Assembly (NCBI RefSeq): GCF_002204185.1
Contig: NZ_MXPU01000002.1
Location: forward strand, 124,001 to 188,000
DNA length: 64,000 nt
DNA from: Rhizobium esperanzae
GTDB lineage: Bacteria > Pseudomonadota > Alphaproteobacteria > Rhizobiales > Rhizobiaceae
Direction: 5' to 3'
A program made the translations under genes and the position numbers. Positions 27,058 to 37,507 of the stretch are shown piece by piece. The notes below the pieces were generated by a model that saw only the letters and a program-made list of their open reading frames with translations, was not told the origin of the DNA and ran no database searches. Numbering within the stretch: position 1 is the stretch's first letter; every line of letters starts with the position of its first letter.

Positions 27058-27112
27058 AGCTCCGCAGCGGCGCCCGGGTCGAGAACCCCGACACCGTATC
27101 TCCTTCGGAGCT
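27058..27112 (+). promoter_or_regulatory. structured mRNA leader of the Bax-inhibitor gene (probable ybhL motif)
   Basis: A closing stem AGCTCCG (27058-27064) / CGGAGCT (27106-27112) encloses a GGGT/ACCC hairpin (27076-27079 / 27085-27088). A competing local hairpin CTCC (27100-27103) / GGAG (27107-27110) uses the same right arm. The ribosome site AAGAGG (27115-27120) follows at once. A conserved alphaproteobacterial RNA called the ybhL leader is known upstream of this gene family; identity with it is inferred from position and structure. Confidence 0.55.
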
Positions 27113-27126
27113 TGTAAGAGGAAACT

Positions 27127-27855
27127 ATGGCTGATCTTCGTAACTATCAAAGCCGCGTCCAGGCCGGCGAGATGATTGATCAAGGCCTGCGCGCATATAT
27201 GCTCAAGGTCTACAACCTGATGGCGCTGGGCCTGGCGATCACCGGCGTGGCCGCATATCTCGGATTCAACTTCGCAGTCCAGGACGGCCAGCTCACCCAG
27301 TTTGGCGCGCTTCTGTTCCAGTCGCCGTTGCGCTGGGTCGTGATCCTTGCCCCCCTTGCGGTCGTCTTCTTCCTGAGCTTCCGCATTCATCAGATGAGCG
27401 TGTCCGCCGCCCAGACGACCTTCTGGATCTACGCCGCCCTGGTAGGGCTGTCGCTCTCGTCGATCTTCCTGGTCTATACGGGCCAGAGCGTCGTTCAGAC
27501 TTTCTTCGTCACCGCCGCCTCCTTCGGCGCGCTGTCGCTTTACGGCTATACGGCGAAGCGCGACCTGTCGGCGATGGGTTCGTTCCTGATCATGGGTCTC
27601 TTCGGCCTGATCATCGCCTCGCTCGTCAACATCTTCCTGGCTTCATCCGCGCTGCAGTTCGCGATCTCGGTGATCGGCGTGCTGATCTTCGCAGGCCTCA
27701 CCGCCTACGACACGCAGCGGATCAAGGAACTCTACTTCGAAGCCGATGACGTCGCTGTCGCCGGTCGCAAGGCGATCATGGGCGCACTGACGCTCTATCT
27801 CGACTTCCTCAACCTGTTCATGTTCCTGCTGCAGTTCATGGGCAACCGCAGATAA
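27127..27855 (+). CDS. Bax inhibitor-1/YccA (YbhL) family membrane protein
   Basis: A 242-residue inner-membrane protein with seven hydrophobic helices between about residues 30 and 240. Family signs are YNLMALGLAITGVAAY near helix 1, FFVTAASFGALSLYGYTAKRDLSAMGSFLIMGLFGLI, and the C-terminal YDTQRIKEL followed by ALTLYLDFLNLFMFLLQFMGNRR, with the Asp residues thought to form the pH/calcium sensor in BI-1 proteins. Its bacterial role is unclear. AGAGG at 27116-27120 supports ATG 27127. Confidence 0.95.
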   Translation: MADLRNYQSRVQAGEMIDQGLRAYMLKVYNLMALGLAITGVAAYLGFNFAVQDGQLTQFGALLFQSPLRWVVILAPLAVVFFLSFRIHQMSVSAAQTTFWIYAALVGLSLSSIFLVYTGQSVVQTFFVTAASFGALSLYGYTAKRDLSAMGSFLIMGLFGLIIASLVNIFLASSALQFAISVIGVLIFAGLTAYDTQRIKELYFEADDVAVAGRKAIMGALTLYLDFLNLFMFLLQFMGNRR

Positions 27856-27872
27856 CAGGTGCATTGAGATCG

Positions 27873-27898
27873 AAAAGGCGGCTTCGGCCGCCTTTTTT
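27873..27898 (+). terminator. terminator of the Bax-inhibitor gene
   Basis: A perfect 8 bp stem AAGGCGGC (27875-27882) / GCCGCCTT (27887-27894) with a TTCG tetraloop, followed by TTTT. It lies 17 bp after the stop codon. Confidence 0.95.
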
Positions 27899-27961
27899 GT
27901 TGCGCCGGTTTCGCAGGGGTGGTTTTAGAGGAGCCTGCTCTTCCGATGGACCTGCCACTCG

Positions 27962-28519
27962 ATGTCCTTCCTCCTGCGCGACGCCTCCCAAGCCGACATC
28001 CCCGCGATTACAGAGATCTATCGTGACTCGGTCTTGAATGGCGTTGCGAGCTACGAGATTGCGCCGCCCTCCGAGGCCGAAATGGCCCAGCGTTTTTCCG
28101 CGATCGTCAGCCAGCAATATCCCTATGTCGCCGCAACCGATGCTGACGGGAAATTCCTCGGCTACGCCTATGCGTCGGCCTTCCGCACCCGCCCCGCCTA
28201 TCGCTGGATGGTGGAGGATTCGATCTACCTGGCGCCCGAAGCCCGCGGCCGTGGCATCGGCAAGGCACTGATGGCCGAGCTGATCGACCGCTGCACCGGG
28301 CTTGGCTTTCGTCAGATGGTAGCCGTCATCGGCGGCGCGAGCCCGGCCTCGATTGCGCTTCATCTGAAGGCGGGTTTTGTGGAGGTCGGACTGATGAAGG
28401 GCACCGGCTACAAGCACGGCCGCTGGCTGGACACGATGCTCATGCAGCGCAGCCTCGGCGAGGGCATGACGACCGATCCGAATCCCTCCACCTATCCCGG
28501 TTCCTTGTTTGCGGGCTGA
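27962..28519 (+). CDS. GNAT N-acetyltransferase, phosphinothricin-acetyltransferase-like
   Basis: A 185-residue GNAT enzyme of the PAT/Bar-like subgroup: IPAITEIYRDSVLNGVASYEIAPPSEAEM near the N-terminus, AYASAFRTRPAYRWMVEDSIYLAPEARGRGIGKALM carrying the R-G-x-G acetyl-CoA loop, and SIALHLKAGFVEVGLMKGTGYKHGRWLDTMLMQR. Members acetylate methionine sulfoximine, phosphinothricin or amino-acid analogues; the natural substrate here is unknown. It converges on the DUF2794 gene. Confidence 0.9.
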   Translation: MSFLLRDASQADIPAITEIYRDSVLNGVASYEIAPPSEAEMAQRFSAIVSQQYPYVAATDADGKFLGYAYASAFRTRPAYRWMVEDSIYLAPEARGRGIGKALMAELIDRCTGLGFRQMVAVIGGASPASIALHLKAGFVEVGLMKGTGYKHGRWLDTMLMQRSLGEGMTTDPNPSTYPGSLFAG

Positions 28520-28525
28520 TGAGAA

Positions 28526-28927
28526 TTATTTATCGACGAGTTTCAATGCCTTGTCGAACACCTTGAGGACCTGATTCAGCTCGTGCCCGCGCTTCAGGAT
28601 CATGCCGTTGACGTTGATGACAGAATAGGCGCCCTGCTTGGCGGCAAGCTTCGGGTTCTTTTCGATCCGGAAGAGCGGCATCTCGCCGGAGCGCTTGAAG
28701 ACGGAAAAGACTGCTCTGTCCTTCAGATGGTCGATGGCGTAATCGCGCCATTCCCCCTCGCCGACCATGCGGCCGTAGATCCAGAGGATCGCGTCCAGCT
28801 CACGCCGGTGGAAGGTCACCGGAAGCGGATCCTTGCTTTGTTTGTACTCCCTGAGATCGACGACGACCGAGGAACTATTGTCGACGGAGCGGCTTTCGCC
28901 GTGTCGCAAATCCGGCTGATCTGTCAT
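28526..28927 (-). CDS. DUF2794 family protein
   Basis: A 133-residue cytoplasmic protein with the DUF2794 core VTFHRRELDAILWIYGRMVGEGEWRDYAIDHLKDRAVFSVFKRSGEMPLFRIEKNPKLA. The family is confined mostly to alphaproteobacteria and has no known role. ATG 28927 (MTDQPDLRH) was chosen; the frame is open to 28993 but the extra residues are not expected. No membrane segment or signal peptide is seen. Confidence 0.88.
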   Translation of the reverse strand: MTDQPDLRHGESRSVDNSSSVVVDLREYKQSKDPLPVTFHRRELDAILWIYGRMVGEGEWRDYAIDHLKDRAVFSVFKRSGEMPLFRIEKNPKLAAKQGAYSVINVNGMILKRGHELNQVLKVFDKALKLVDK

Positions 28928-29240
28928 CAGGTCTCCAAGGCCTCCGCTTGTGACAGGAGAGTGACAGTTTGCCCGAGCCGCCGCAAATTGCAAGAGTGCG
29001 GCCCCTCACATTTGGCCGTACCGCAACGCCGCACGTCCAGGCACCTTCGTTGGGGACCAAGCAATGCTTTCTCCCCTGTGCCGCATTTCAGTCAAAACAG
29101 CGCCTCATTTGCAGGGGATTTATGCATCCCGGTTTGGCGCCAGCGCGCCAAAGGGCCCGGCGGAGCGTATCGACCTTAACCCCAGCCCCGAATACGCTCG
29201 GCCGGGCCGCCCGGCATTTCACCCGTCATCGGGCGAAATA
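28928..29240. other. 313 bp non-coding region with hairpins
   Basis: No convincing gene. Two inverted repeats stand out: TTTGGCGC (29133-29140) / GCGCCAAA (29145-29152) with loop CAGC, and GAGCGTAT (29163-29170) / ATACGCTC (29192-29199). The latter spans a C-rich loop. It holds the promoter of the DUF2794 gene and the 3' end of the DUF1223 transcript. The first hairpin could end the DUF1223 mRNA, but it has no U tract. Confidence 0.5.
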
Positions 29241-29981
29241 TCAGATATTTTTTCCCGCCATCACCACGGTTGCGCCGAGAATCGCTGCCGGATCGCCGTC
29301 GGCCGTCGCCGACTGCAGCAGGATCGCGCAGCCCTCGAGCTGCGGTCGCTGCAGGACGCTCGCCGGCAGCGTCAGACTGGTCGCCTTGCCGTCCCACATG
29401 CCGACGGTTTCGACATTGGTGACGCTGTGCAGATAGGAGATCTTCTTGCCGCTGTTTTCGCCTTTTTCAACGTCGATCGTCTTTTCCTTGTCGAAATAGA
29501 CCATGACGACATTGGCCTTGCCCTGTCCTTCGCCAATCTTGATCTCTAGCTCGTCGCCGCGCATCGCTGCGCTGATGGGAACGGTCAGCCCGTTGCCTTC
29601 GATGCTGTATGTATCGATCTTGCTGTTGATACCGGTGAGATCGGCGCCGGCCAAATGGCCGCGCCCGTTGACGATCGCCTGCGGCGTATAGACGTTGCTG
29701 CGGCCCATCGTCCTGGCGTAGCCGTACTGCCGCTCGGTATTTTCCTTGGAGCTCAGCGTATCGGCCCAGCCGAGATAATTCCAGTAATCGACATGATAGG
29801 CGAGCGCGATGACGTCGCCCTGGTTCACCAGCTTGCGGAAGGCGGCATCAGCGGGAGGACAGGAGGAGCAGCCCTGCGACGTGAAAAGCTCGACGACGCC
29901 TCTGGGCTTGCCGTCTTCGGCATGCAGCGAGCCTGCAAAAGCAATGCCGGCGATCAGCGAAATCAAGAAACGGGGGGACAT
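29241..29981 (-). CDS. DUF1223 family secreted thioredoxin-like protein
   Basis: A 246-residue protein with a signal peptide (residues 1-21, LHAEDG) followed directly by VVELFTSQGCSSCPPADAAF, where Cys38-Ser-Ser-Cys41 forms a thioredoxin-like CxxC. The segment VIALAYHVDYWNYLGWADTLSS is also typical of DUF1223. The CxxC suggests a redox role in the periplasm, but none is proven. It is on the same strand as acnA, 342 bp downstream of it. Confidence 0.9.
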   Translation of the reverse strand: MSPRFLISLIAGIAFAGSLHAEDGKPRGVVELFTSQGCSSCPPADAAFRKLVNQGDVIALAYHVDYWNYLGWADTLSSKENTERQYGYARTMGRSNVYTPQAIVNGRGHLAGADLTGINSKIDTYSIEGNGLTVPISAAMRGDELEIKIGEGQGKANVVMVYFDKEKTIDVEKGENSGKKISYLHSVTNVETVGMWDGKATSLTLPASVLQRPQLEGCAILLQSATADGDPAAILGATVVMAGKNI

Positions 29982-30154
29982 TCACCTGCACCTCTTCTTC
30001 AGCGCCGGCGTTTTGGAACCGAAGGCTCTGAAATATCAGAGTACGAATAATCCTTCCCGATCCAAACGAAAAATCACGAACGGGTGAGACCACAGCTCGG
30101 CCGGAACGCAGCTGAAACAAATCATCGTGAGCCTCCGGCAAAGACTGTCGCCGC

Positions 30155-30188
30155 AAAGAAAAGCCGCCGGAAATTGCTCTCCGGCGGC
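30155..30188 (-). terminator. terminator downstream of acnA
   Basis: A perfect 9 bp stem GCCGCCGGA (30163-30171) / TCCGGCGGC (30180-30188) with an eight-base loop. The plus-strand AAAGAAAA before it gives UUUUCUUU on the minus-strand transcript. It lies 136 bp past the acnA stop, beyond a repeat element that would be included in the acnA 3' UTR. Confidence 0.8.
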
Positions 30189-30270
30189 CATTATCAATCA
30201 ACTCCTAGACCCGGATGATTTTGGCCGGCCCGGCCTAAAATCTGAATCCGGATCTACATCAAAGAAGAAG

Positions 30271-30317
30271 AACATGATGTCGTCCGAAAACCGCTCACAC
30301 TTTTCGGCATCATGCTC
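30271..30317. repeat. palindromic mosaic element in the acnA 3' region
   Basis: Nested inverted repeats: CATGATG (30273-30279) / CATCATG (30308-30314) and CCGAAAA (30284-30290) / TTTTCGG (30301-30307). Read on the minus strand it gives AGAGCATGATGCCG-AAAAGTGTGAGCGGTTTTCGG, with the same GTG...GCGGTT core as at 14409, 26830 and 52420. Confidence 0.75.
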
Positions 30318-30323
30318 TGAAAA

Positions 30324-33014
<2,691 letters not shown>

Positions 33015-33275
33015 GAGAGACCCCGTTCTGATAGCCAACACAGTCGTGCGAACGCCTATGCACTTAATGCACATCAGGATGCGGGTACGGCCATTTCCGC
33101 TGTCCGCACGTGGAGCAGATGCTCCAAGTTCGGCGCAAGGATGAAATTCACGCCGACCGCTGGCGTGGTTGCAGGTCTTATAGATAATTTCCTAAAAACT
33201 TGCCATACCCGGAAACGAGCAAAATCGGACATTTTTTGACCCGTCCGGAAGCAGAAAAGAAGAAAGAACCGATGC

Positions 33276-33923
33276 ATGCATCTCACCGCCGAAAATCTGG
33301 CCGCAAGGCGCGGTGACGATCTGATTTTCGTTAATCTTTCCTTTCACTTGGCGGCTGGCGAGGCGCTTGTGCTGACGGGGAGAAATGGATCCGGAAAGTC
33401 CACTTTGCTGCGTGTTGTTGCCGGCCTCCTGCGGCCGGAAAAAGGCACTGTCGTCTTTCATGGCGACGGCAGCCGGGAAGGCCGGCATCCCGGCGAGGTC
33501 AGCCACTACCTCGGCCATCGAAACGCAATGAAGAATGAACTTACGGTTGCAGAGAATCTCGATTTCTGGCGCACCTTTCTCGACGAAACGGAAACTTCTG
33601 CCGGCCTGTCCCTTGAGGAGGCAGCCGAAGCCGTCGGCCTCTCAGAGATCACCCACCTTCCCTTCGGCTATCTCTCCGCCGGCCAGCAACGCCGCTTCGC
33701 CTTCGCCAAGCTGCTCGTCGCCCACCGCCCCGTCTGGATCCTCGATGAACCCACAGCGGCACTGGATGCGAGCGCCGACCGGCTCTTTGCCGGATTGATC
33801 GAGGCGCACCTGGCCAAGGGCGGCATCGTACTCGCGGCGACACATCAGCCGCTGGGATTGAAGAATATGCAGGAATTGAAGATGACGGGCTTTGCCGGCG
33901 TGGATCAGGGAGTGTGGGGATGA
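33276..33923 (+). CDS. ccmA: heme ABC exporter ATP-binding protein CcmA
   Basis: A 215-residue ATPase of the CcmAB complex, which drives release of heme-loaded CcmE from CcmC during cytochrome c maturation. Walker A GRNGSGKST (residues 35-43), signature LSAGQQRRFAFAKLL, Walker B VWILDEPTAALD. The LSAGQ variant signature is usual for CcmA. The stop overlaps the ccmB start (ATGA). It is the first gene of ccmABCDG, divergent from acnA with 261 bp between. Confidence 0.96.
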   Translation: MHLTAENLAARRGDDLIFVNLSFHLAAGEALVLTGRNGSGKSTLLRVVAGLLRPEKGTVVFHGDGSREGRHPGEVSHYLGHRNAMKNELTVAENLDFWRTFLDETETSAGLSLEEAAEAVGLSEITHLPFGYLSAGQQRRFAFAKLLVAHRPVWILDEPTAALDASADRLFAGLIEAHLAKGGIVLAATHQPLGLKNMQELKMTGFAGVDQGVWG

Positions 33924-34579
33924 CTGCCCTCTTCCTCCGCGACCTGAAACTTTCCATCCGCGCCGGCGGCGGTGCGCTGATCGGCGTGCTGTTCTTCCTG
34001 ACGGTCGTCGCCGTCATCCCCTTCGGCGTCGGGCCGGATCTCAAGCTGCTTTCGCGCATCGGGCCGGCCATCGTCTGGATTGGCGCGCTGCTTGCCGCCC
34101 TTCTCGGCCTTGACCGCCTGTTCCAGGCCGAGCGCGACGACGGATCGCTCGACCTGATGCTGATGCAGGAAACACCGCTTGTCCTGACCGTGCTGGTCAA
34201 ATGCTTCGCCCATTGGGCCACCACCAGCCTGCCGCTGGTGATCGCCTCGCCGCTGCTCGGCCTCTTCATGAATATGGACGAGGCAGCGATCGGCGCGACC
34301 ATGCTGACGCTTCTTGTCGGCTCGCCGGCCATTACCTTCATTGGCGCCGTCGGCGCTGCCGTTGCCGTCGCCCTGCCCCGCGGCGGCCTGCTGGTTTCGA
34401 TCCTGGTCCTGCCGCTGACCATCCCGGTGCTGATCTTCGGCGTCAGCGCCACCTATGCCGCGGTCGAGGATCCCGCCCCTTTCCTGCCGCCCTTCCTCAT
34501 CCTGACTGCGCTGACGCTGTTCTTTGCGGTGATCGGCCCGGCCGCCGCTGCGCTCGCGCTGCGAAACACGTCGGATTGA
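33920..34579 (+). CDS. ccmB: heme exporter protein CcmB
   Basis: A 219-residue membrane subunit of the CcmAB transporter with six helices. It starts MTALFLRDLKLSIRAGGGALIGVLFFLTVVAVIPFGVGPD and has DRLFQAERDDGSLDLMLMQETPL, the CcmB signature loop. ATG 33920 overlaps the ccmA stop; the frame's earlier ATG at 33914 lies inside ccmA and is unlikely. A 47 bp gap precedes ccmC. Confidence 0.95.
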   Translation: MTALFLRDLKLSIRAGGGALIGVLFFLTVVAVIPFGVGPDLKLLSRIGPAIVWIGALLAALLGLDRLFQAERDDGSLDLMLMQETPLVLTVLVKCFAHWATTSLPLVIASPLLGLFMNMDEAAIGATMLTLLVGSPAITFIGAVGAAVAVALPRGGLLVSILVLPLTIPVLIFGVSATYAAVEDPAPFLPPFLILTALTLFFAVIGPAAAALALRNTSD

Positions 34580-34626
34580 ATGTCACTCGATTGCGGGAAC
34601 GGCCGGATAGGGATAAGGAAGCGGCC

Positions 34627-35388
34627 ATGAACGACATAAGCCTTGCCATCCGTAAATTCAGCGATCTCGCCAATCCGACGCGATTTCTGGCGCTGGCGGC
34701 CCGCGTCATTCCTTGGCTGGCTTGCATCACCGCGCTGTGTTTCGCGGCCGGCCTCTATCTCAGCTTCTCGACCGAAGGCGATTACCAACAGGGCGAGACC
34801 GTTCGGATCATGTATATCCACGTGCCTGCCGCCTGGCTTTCGATGATGTGCTACACGATCATGAGCGTCTCGGCGATCGGCACGCTGGTCTGGCGCCACC
34901 CGCTGGCCGACGTCTCCGCCAAGGCCGCAGCCCCGCTCGGCGCCGCCTTCACCTTGCTCGCGCTGGTCACCGGCTCGCTCTGGGGCAAGCCGATGTGGGG
35001 TACCTGGTGGGTGTGGGACGCGCGCCTGACCTCGGTCTTCGTGCTCTTTCTGATGTATCTCGGCCTGATTGCGCTGAGCCGCGCCATCGACGATCCGTCG
35101 AGGGCGGCGCGGGTCTCAGCCGTGCTCATCCTTGTCGGCTTCGTCAACATTCCGATCATCAAGTTCTCCGTCGAATGGTGGAACACGCTGCACCAGTCGG
35201 CGAGCGTGCTCAGGATCGGCGGTCCGGCGATCGATCCGGAATTCCTGCGCCCGCTGCTCATCATGGCGATCGCCTTCACCCTGCTTTTCTTTACCCTGCA
35301 CATCATGGCGATGAGGAACGAGATCTGGCGCCGCCGGATCGCCGCGCAGCGCCGTCTCGCCGCCCGGATGGCGAGCCGGGAGGAGTAG
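34627..35388 (+). CDS. ccmC: heme lyase / heme transporter CcmC
   Basis: A 253-residue membrane protein with six helices that loads heme onto CcmE. The tryptophan-rich periplasmic motif is at about residues 124-136 (GTWWVWDARLTS), with axial-ligand candidates His65 in YIHVPAAW and a second His in WWNTLHQSAS. Length is usual. It is the third gene of the operon and ends 3 bp before ccmD. Confidence 0.96.
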   Translation: MNDISLAIRKFSDLANPTRFLALAARVIPWLACITALCFAAGLYLSFSTEGDYQQGETVRIMYIHVPAAWLSMMCYTIMSVSAIGTLVWRHPLADVSAKAAAPLGAAFTLLALVTGSLWGKPMWGTWWVWDARLTSVFVLFLMYLGLIALSRAIDDPSRAARVSAVLILVGFVNIPIIKFSVEWWNTLHQSASVLRIGGPAIDPEFLRPLLIMAIAFTLLFFTLHIMAMRNEIWRRRIAAQRRLAARMASREE

Positions 35389-35391
35389 ATC

Positions 35392-35559
35392 ATGACGCAT
35401 GCCTTCTACGTCTACGCCTCCTACGGCTTTGCGGCGCTCGTGACTGTTGCGGTCACGCTCTGGACCTGGGCCGACGGCCGGGCGCGCCGGCGTGAGCTCG
35501 CAGCCCTCGAAGCCGCGGGCATTCGCCGCCGCTCGGCACCCGCGAGGGACGGCGAATGA
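35392..35559 (+). CDS. ccmD: heme exporter protein CcmD
   Basis: A 55-residue protein ([19 protein letters not shown]...) with a single membrane helix at about residues 10-27 and an Arg-rich cytoplasmic tail. CcmD is a small subunit of the CcmABCD complex that helps free holo-CcmE. The gene is shorter than usual ORF cut-offs but its position, helix and tail leave little doubt. Its stop overlaps the ccmG start (ATGA, 35556-35559). Confidence 0.92.
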   Translation: MTHAFYVYASYGFAALVTVAVTLWTWADGRARRRELAALEAAGIRRRSAPARDGE

Positions 35560-36164
35560 GCGAAACACCCGAAGCCAAGCCCGGCAAGCCGAGCGGACTT
35601 AGCCGCTACGCCCTGGCGCTTCTGCCGCTGTTCGTCTTCGGCGCCATTGCCGCGACGGCCGCAAAGATGCTCTACGACCAGGATTTCCATGGCAAGAACA
35701 TCGCCGAAATCCCGTCGGCCCTGATCGGCACCAAGGCGCCGGCGCTGAACCTTCCGCCCCTCGAGGGCGCAAATCTGCCGGCGCTGACCGATGCGGCGAT
35801 CAACGGCAAGCTGACCCTGGTCAACGTCTTTGCCTCCTGGTGCATCCCCTGCCGGGACGAACACCCGATCTTGAAGGAACTGGCGAAGGACGGTCGGCTG
35901 AACATCGTCGCCATCAACTACAAGGACAAGAACGACAACGCCCTGCGTTTCCTCGGCGAACTCGGAAATCCCTATCGGGCGATCGGCGTCGACCCGAACG
36001 GCAAGGCGGCGATCGACTGGGGCGTCTACGGGATCCCGGAAAGTTATCTGGTCGCCCCCGACGGCACCATCCTCTACAAACGCGTCGGCCCCTTCGACGA
36101 TATCAGCCTGAAGGAAGGGCTGTTTCCGGCGATGGAAAAGGCGCTGGCGAAGCCGGCTTCGTAA
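35556..36164 (+). CDS. ccmG: cytochrome c biogenesis thiol:disulfide oxidoreductase CcmG/DsbE
   Basis: A 202-residue membrane-anchored periplasmic thioredoxin-fold protein. The anchor helix is about residues 17-38, the active site is Cys96-Ile-Pro-Cys99 in [13 protein letters not shown], and [11 protein letters not shown] holds the cis-Pro loop. It keeps apocytochrome c cysteines reduced for heme attachment. It closes the ccmABCDG operon; ccmE, ccmF and ccmH are not in this window and must lie elsewhere. Confidence 0.95.
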   Translation: MSETPEAKPGKPSGLSRYALALLPLFVFGAIAATAAKMLYDQDFHGKNIAEIPSALIGTKAPALNLPPLEGANLPALTDAAINGKLTLVNVFASWCIPCRDEHPILKELAKDGRLNIVAINYKDKNDNALRFLGELGNPYRAIGVDPNGKAAIDWGVYGIPESYLVAPDGTILYKRVGPFDDISLKEGLFPAMEKALAKPAS

Positions 36165-36202
36165 GCATCATTCCGGGTGAGGGTCTTTGCAACGACGTGG
36201 GC

Positions 36203-36790
36203 CTAAACCCCACCCTGCCAGACCTTGATCGCCTCCACCGGCCAGATCAGCATCAGCACGTTGAGCGTCAGATTATCGCGGATCACGTAGCCGGTGAAAA
36301 TCTCGAAGAAGATGGCGATCGCCACCGTCAGCGCCACCGGCGCCCGCGATGCAAAAAAGAAGCCGACGCACATGAAAACGGTGTCCATCGCCGAATTCAA
36401 AATGCTGTCGCCATAATAATCGAGCGCGATCGTCGCCGTGCGGTAGCGGTCGATAATGAGAGGCGAATTCTCCAGCAGTTCCCAGCCGGACTCGATGACG
36501 AGCGCCAAGAGCAGACGCGCCATCAGCGGCTTGCGGCGCAGAAGCAGATAGCTCAGTCCGTAGAACAGGAAGCCGTGGATGATATGCGACGGCGTGTACC
36601 AATCCGACAGATGCTGCGAATTGCCGCTGGTATTGACCCCGCCTTCCCACAGCTTGACATAGCCGCAGGCGCAGATCGGCACGCGGCCCATCAGATGCTC
36701 GGCGACGACTTGGGCGACCAGGACCGCAAGGCAGGCGACGAACCAGAAACTCTGGTGCCTGATCCGATATTCAACGTCTGCAGCGCTCAC
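36203..36790 (-). CDS. DUF2585 family membrane protein
   Basis: A 195-residue inner-membrane protein with about five helices. The block [19 protein letters not shown] and [25 protein letters not shown] is diagnostic of DUF2585, a family of unknown function rich in conserved His and Cys residues that hint at metal or cofactor binding. Its start overlaps the stop of the IspZ gene (ATGA at 36787-36790), so the two are translationally coupled. Confidence 0.9.
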   Translation of the reverse strand: MSAADVEYRIRHQSFWFVACLAVLVAQVVAEHLMGRVPICACGYVKLWEGGVNTSGNSQHLSDWYTPSHIIHGFLFYGLSYLLLRRKPLMARLLLALVIESGWELLENSPLIIDRYRTATIALDYYGDSILNSAMDTVFMCVGFFFASRAPVALTVAIAIFFEIFTGYVIRDNLTLNVLMLIWPVEAIKVWQGGV

Positions 36791-37431
36791 TTTTCGCCGT
36801 CCGTTTCGGGATTGAGGCTATGTTTCAGCACCAGCGGCATCTGCGCCAGCGTGAAGATGATGGTGATCGGCATCGTGCCCCAGACCTTGAAGGCGACCCA
36901 GGTATCGTCCGAAAAATTGCGCCAGACGACTTCGTTCAGCACGGCGAGGATCAGAAAGAAGATGCCCCAGCGGATGGTGAGCTTGCGCCAGCCTTCGGCA
37001 TCGAGCTGAAAAGCGGCGTTGAAGACGTAGCCGAGCAGCGACCGGCCGAAGGCGAGCCCGCCGAGCAGCGCGACGCCGAAGAGCGTGTTGACAATGGTCG
37101 GCTTCATCTTGATGAAGGTCTCGTTCTGCAGCCAGATCGACAGCGAGCCGAAGATCACGACGACGATGCCGGAAACGAAGGGCATGATCGGCAGATGGCC
37201 GAGCACGATCTTCGAAACCACAAGCGAAAACACCGTCGCCGCCATGAAGAGCCCGGTTGCGACGAACAGCGGACCGCCAAGCTCCGAAAGAGCAGGAAAC
37301 CGCTCCACCAGCCACTGGCCGCGCAGATTGGCAAAGAAGAAAATCAACAGCGGCCCGAGCTCCAGCGCCAGCTTCAACAGCGGATGATTTCGGTCAGCCG
37401 CGCTCGGGGTGATATCGCTTTCGGTGGTCAT
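36787..37431 (-). CDS. intracellular septation protein A (YciB/IspZ)
   Basis: A 214-residue membrane protein with five to six helices. The family patterns [55 protein letters not shown] and [36 protein letters not shown] are clear. YciB proteins influence envelope integrity and cell division. It is downstream of ftsY (76 bp gap) and coupled to the DUF2585 gene, an order suggesting a single ftsY-ispZ-DUF2585 unit. Confidence 0.93.
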   Translation of the reverse strand: MTTESDITPSAADRNHPLLKLALELGPLLIFFFANLRGQWLVERFPALSELGGPLFVATGLFMAATVFSLVVSKIVLGHLPIMPFVSGIVVVIFGSLSIWLQNETFIKMKPTIVNTLFGVALLGGLAFGRSLLGYVFNAAFQLDAEGWRKLTIRWGIFFLILAVLNEVVWRNFSDDTWVAFKVWGTMPITIIFTLAQMPLVLKHSLNPETDGEK

Positions 37432-37507
37432 GCGTTCGTCAAACCTGCTGTTCCTGAAAACCTGTTCCCGTCATGCCCTGCAGGCTTTCGGCGGCATATC
37501 TGTGGCA

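Larger units (their letters stand above)
29982..30323. other. 342 bp non-coding region between acnA and the DUF1223 gene
   Basis: It contains, going away from acnA, a palindromic mosaic element (30271-30317) and then a strong terminator (30163-30188). The rest (29982-30150) should carry the promoter of the DUF1223 gene; I see no clear -35/-10 pair and no ORF. Confidence 0.6.
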
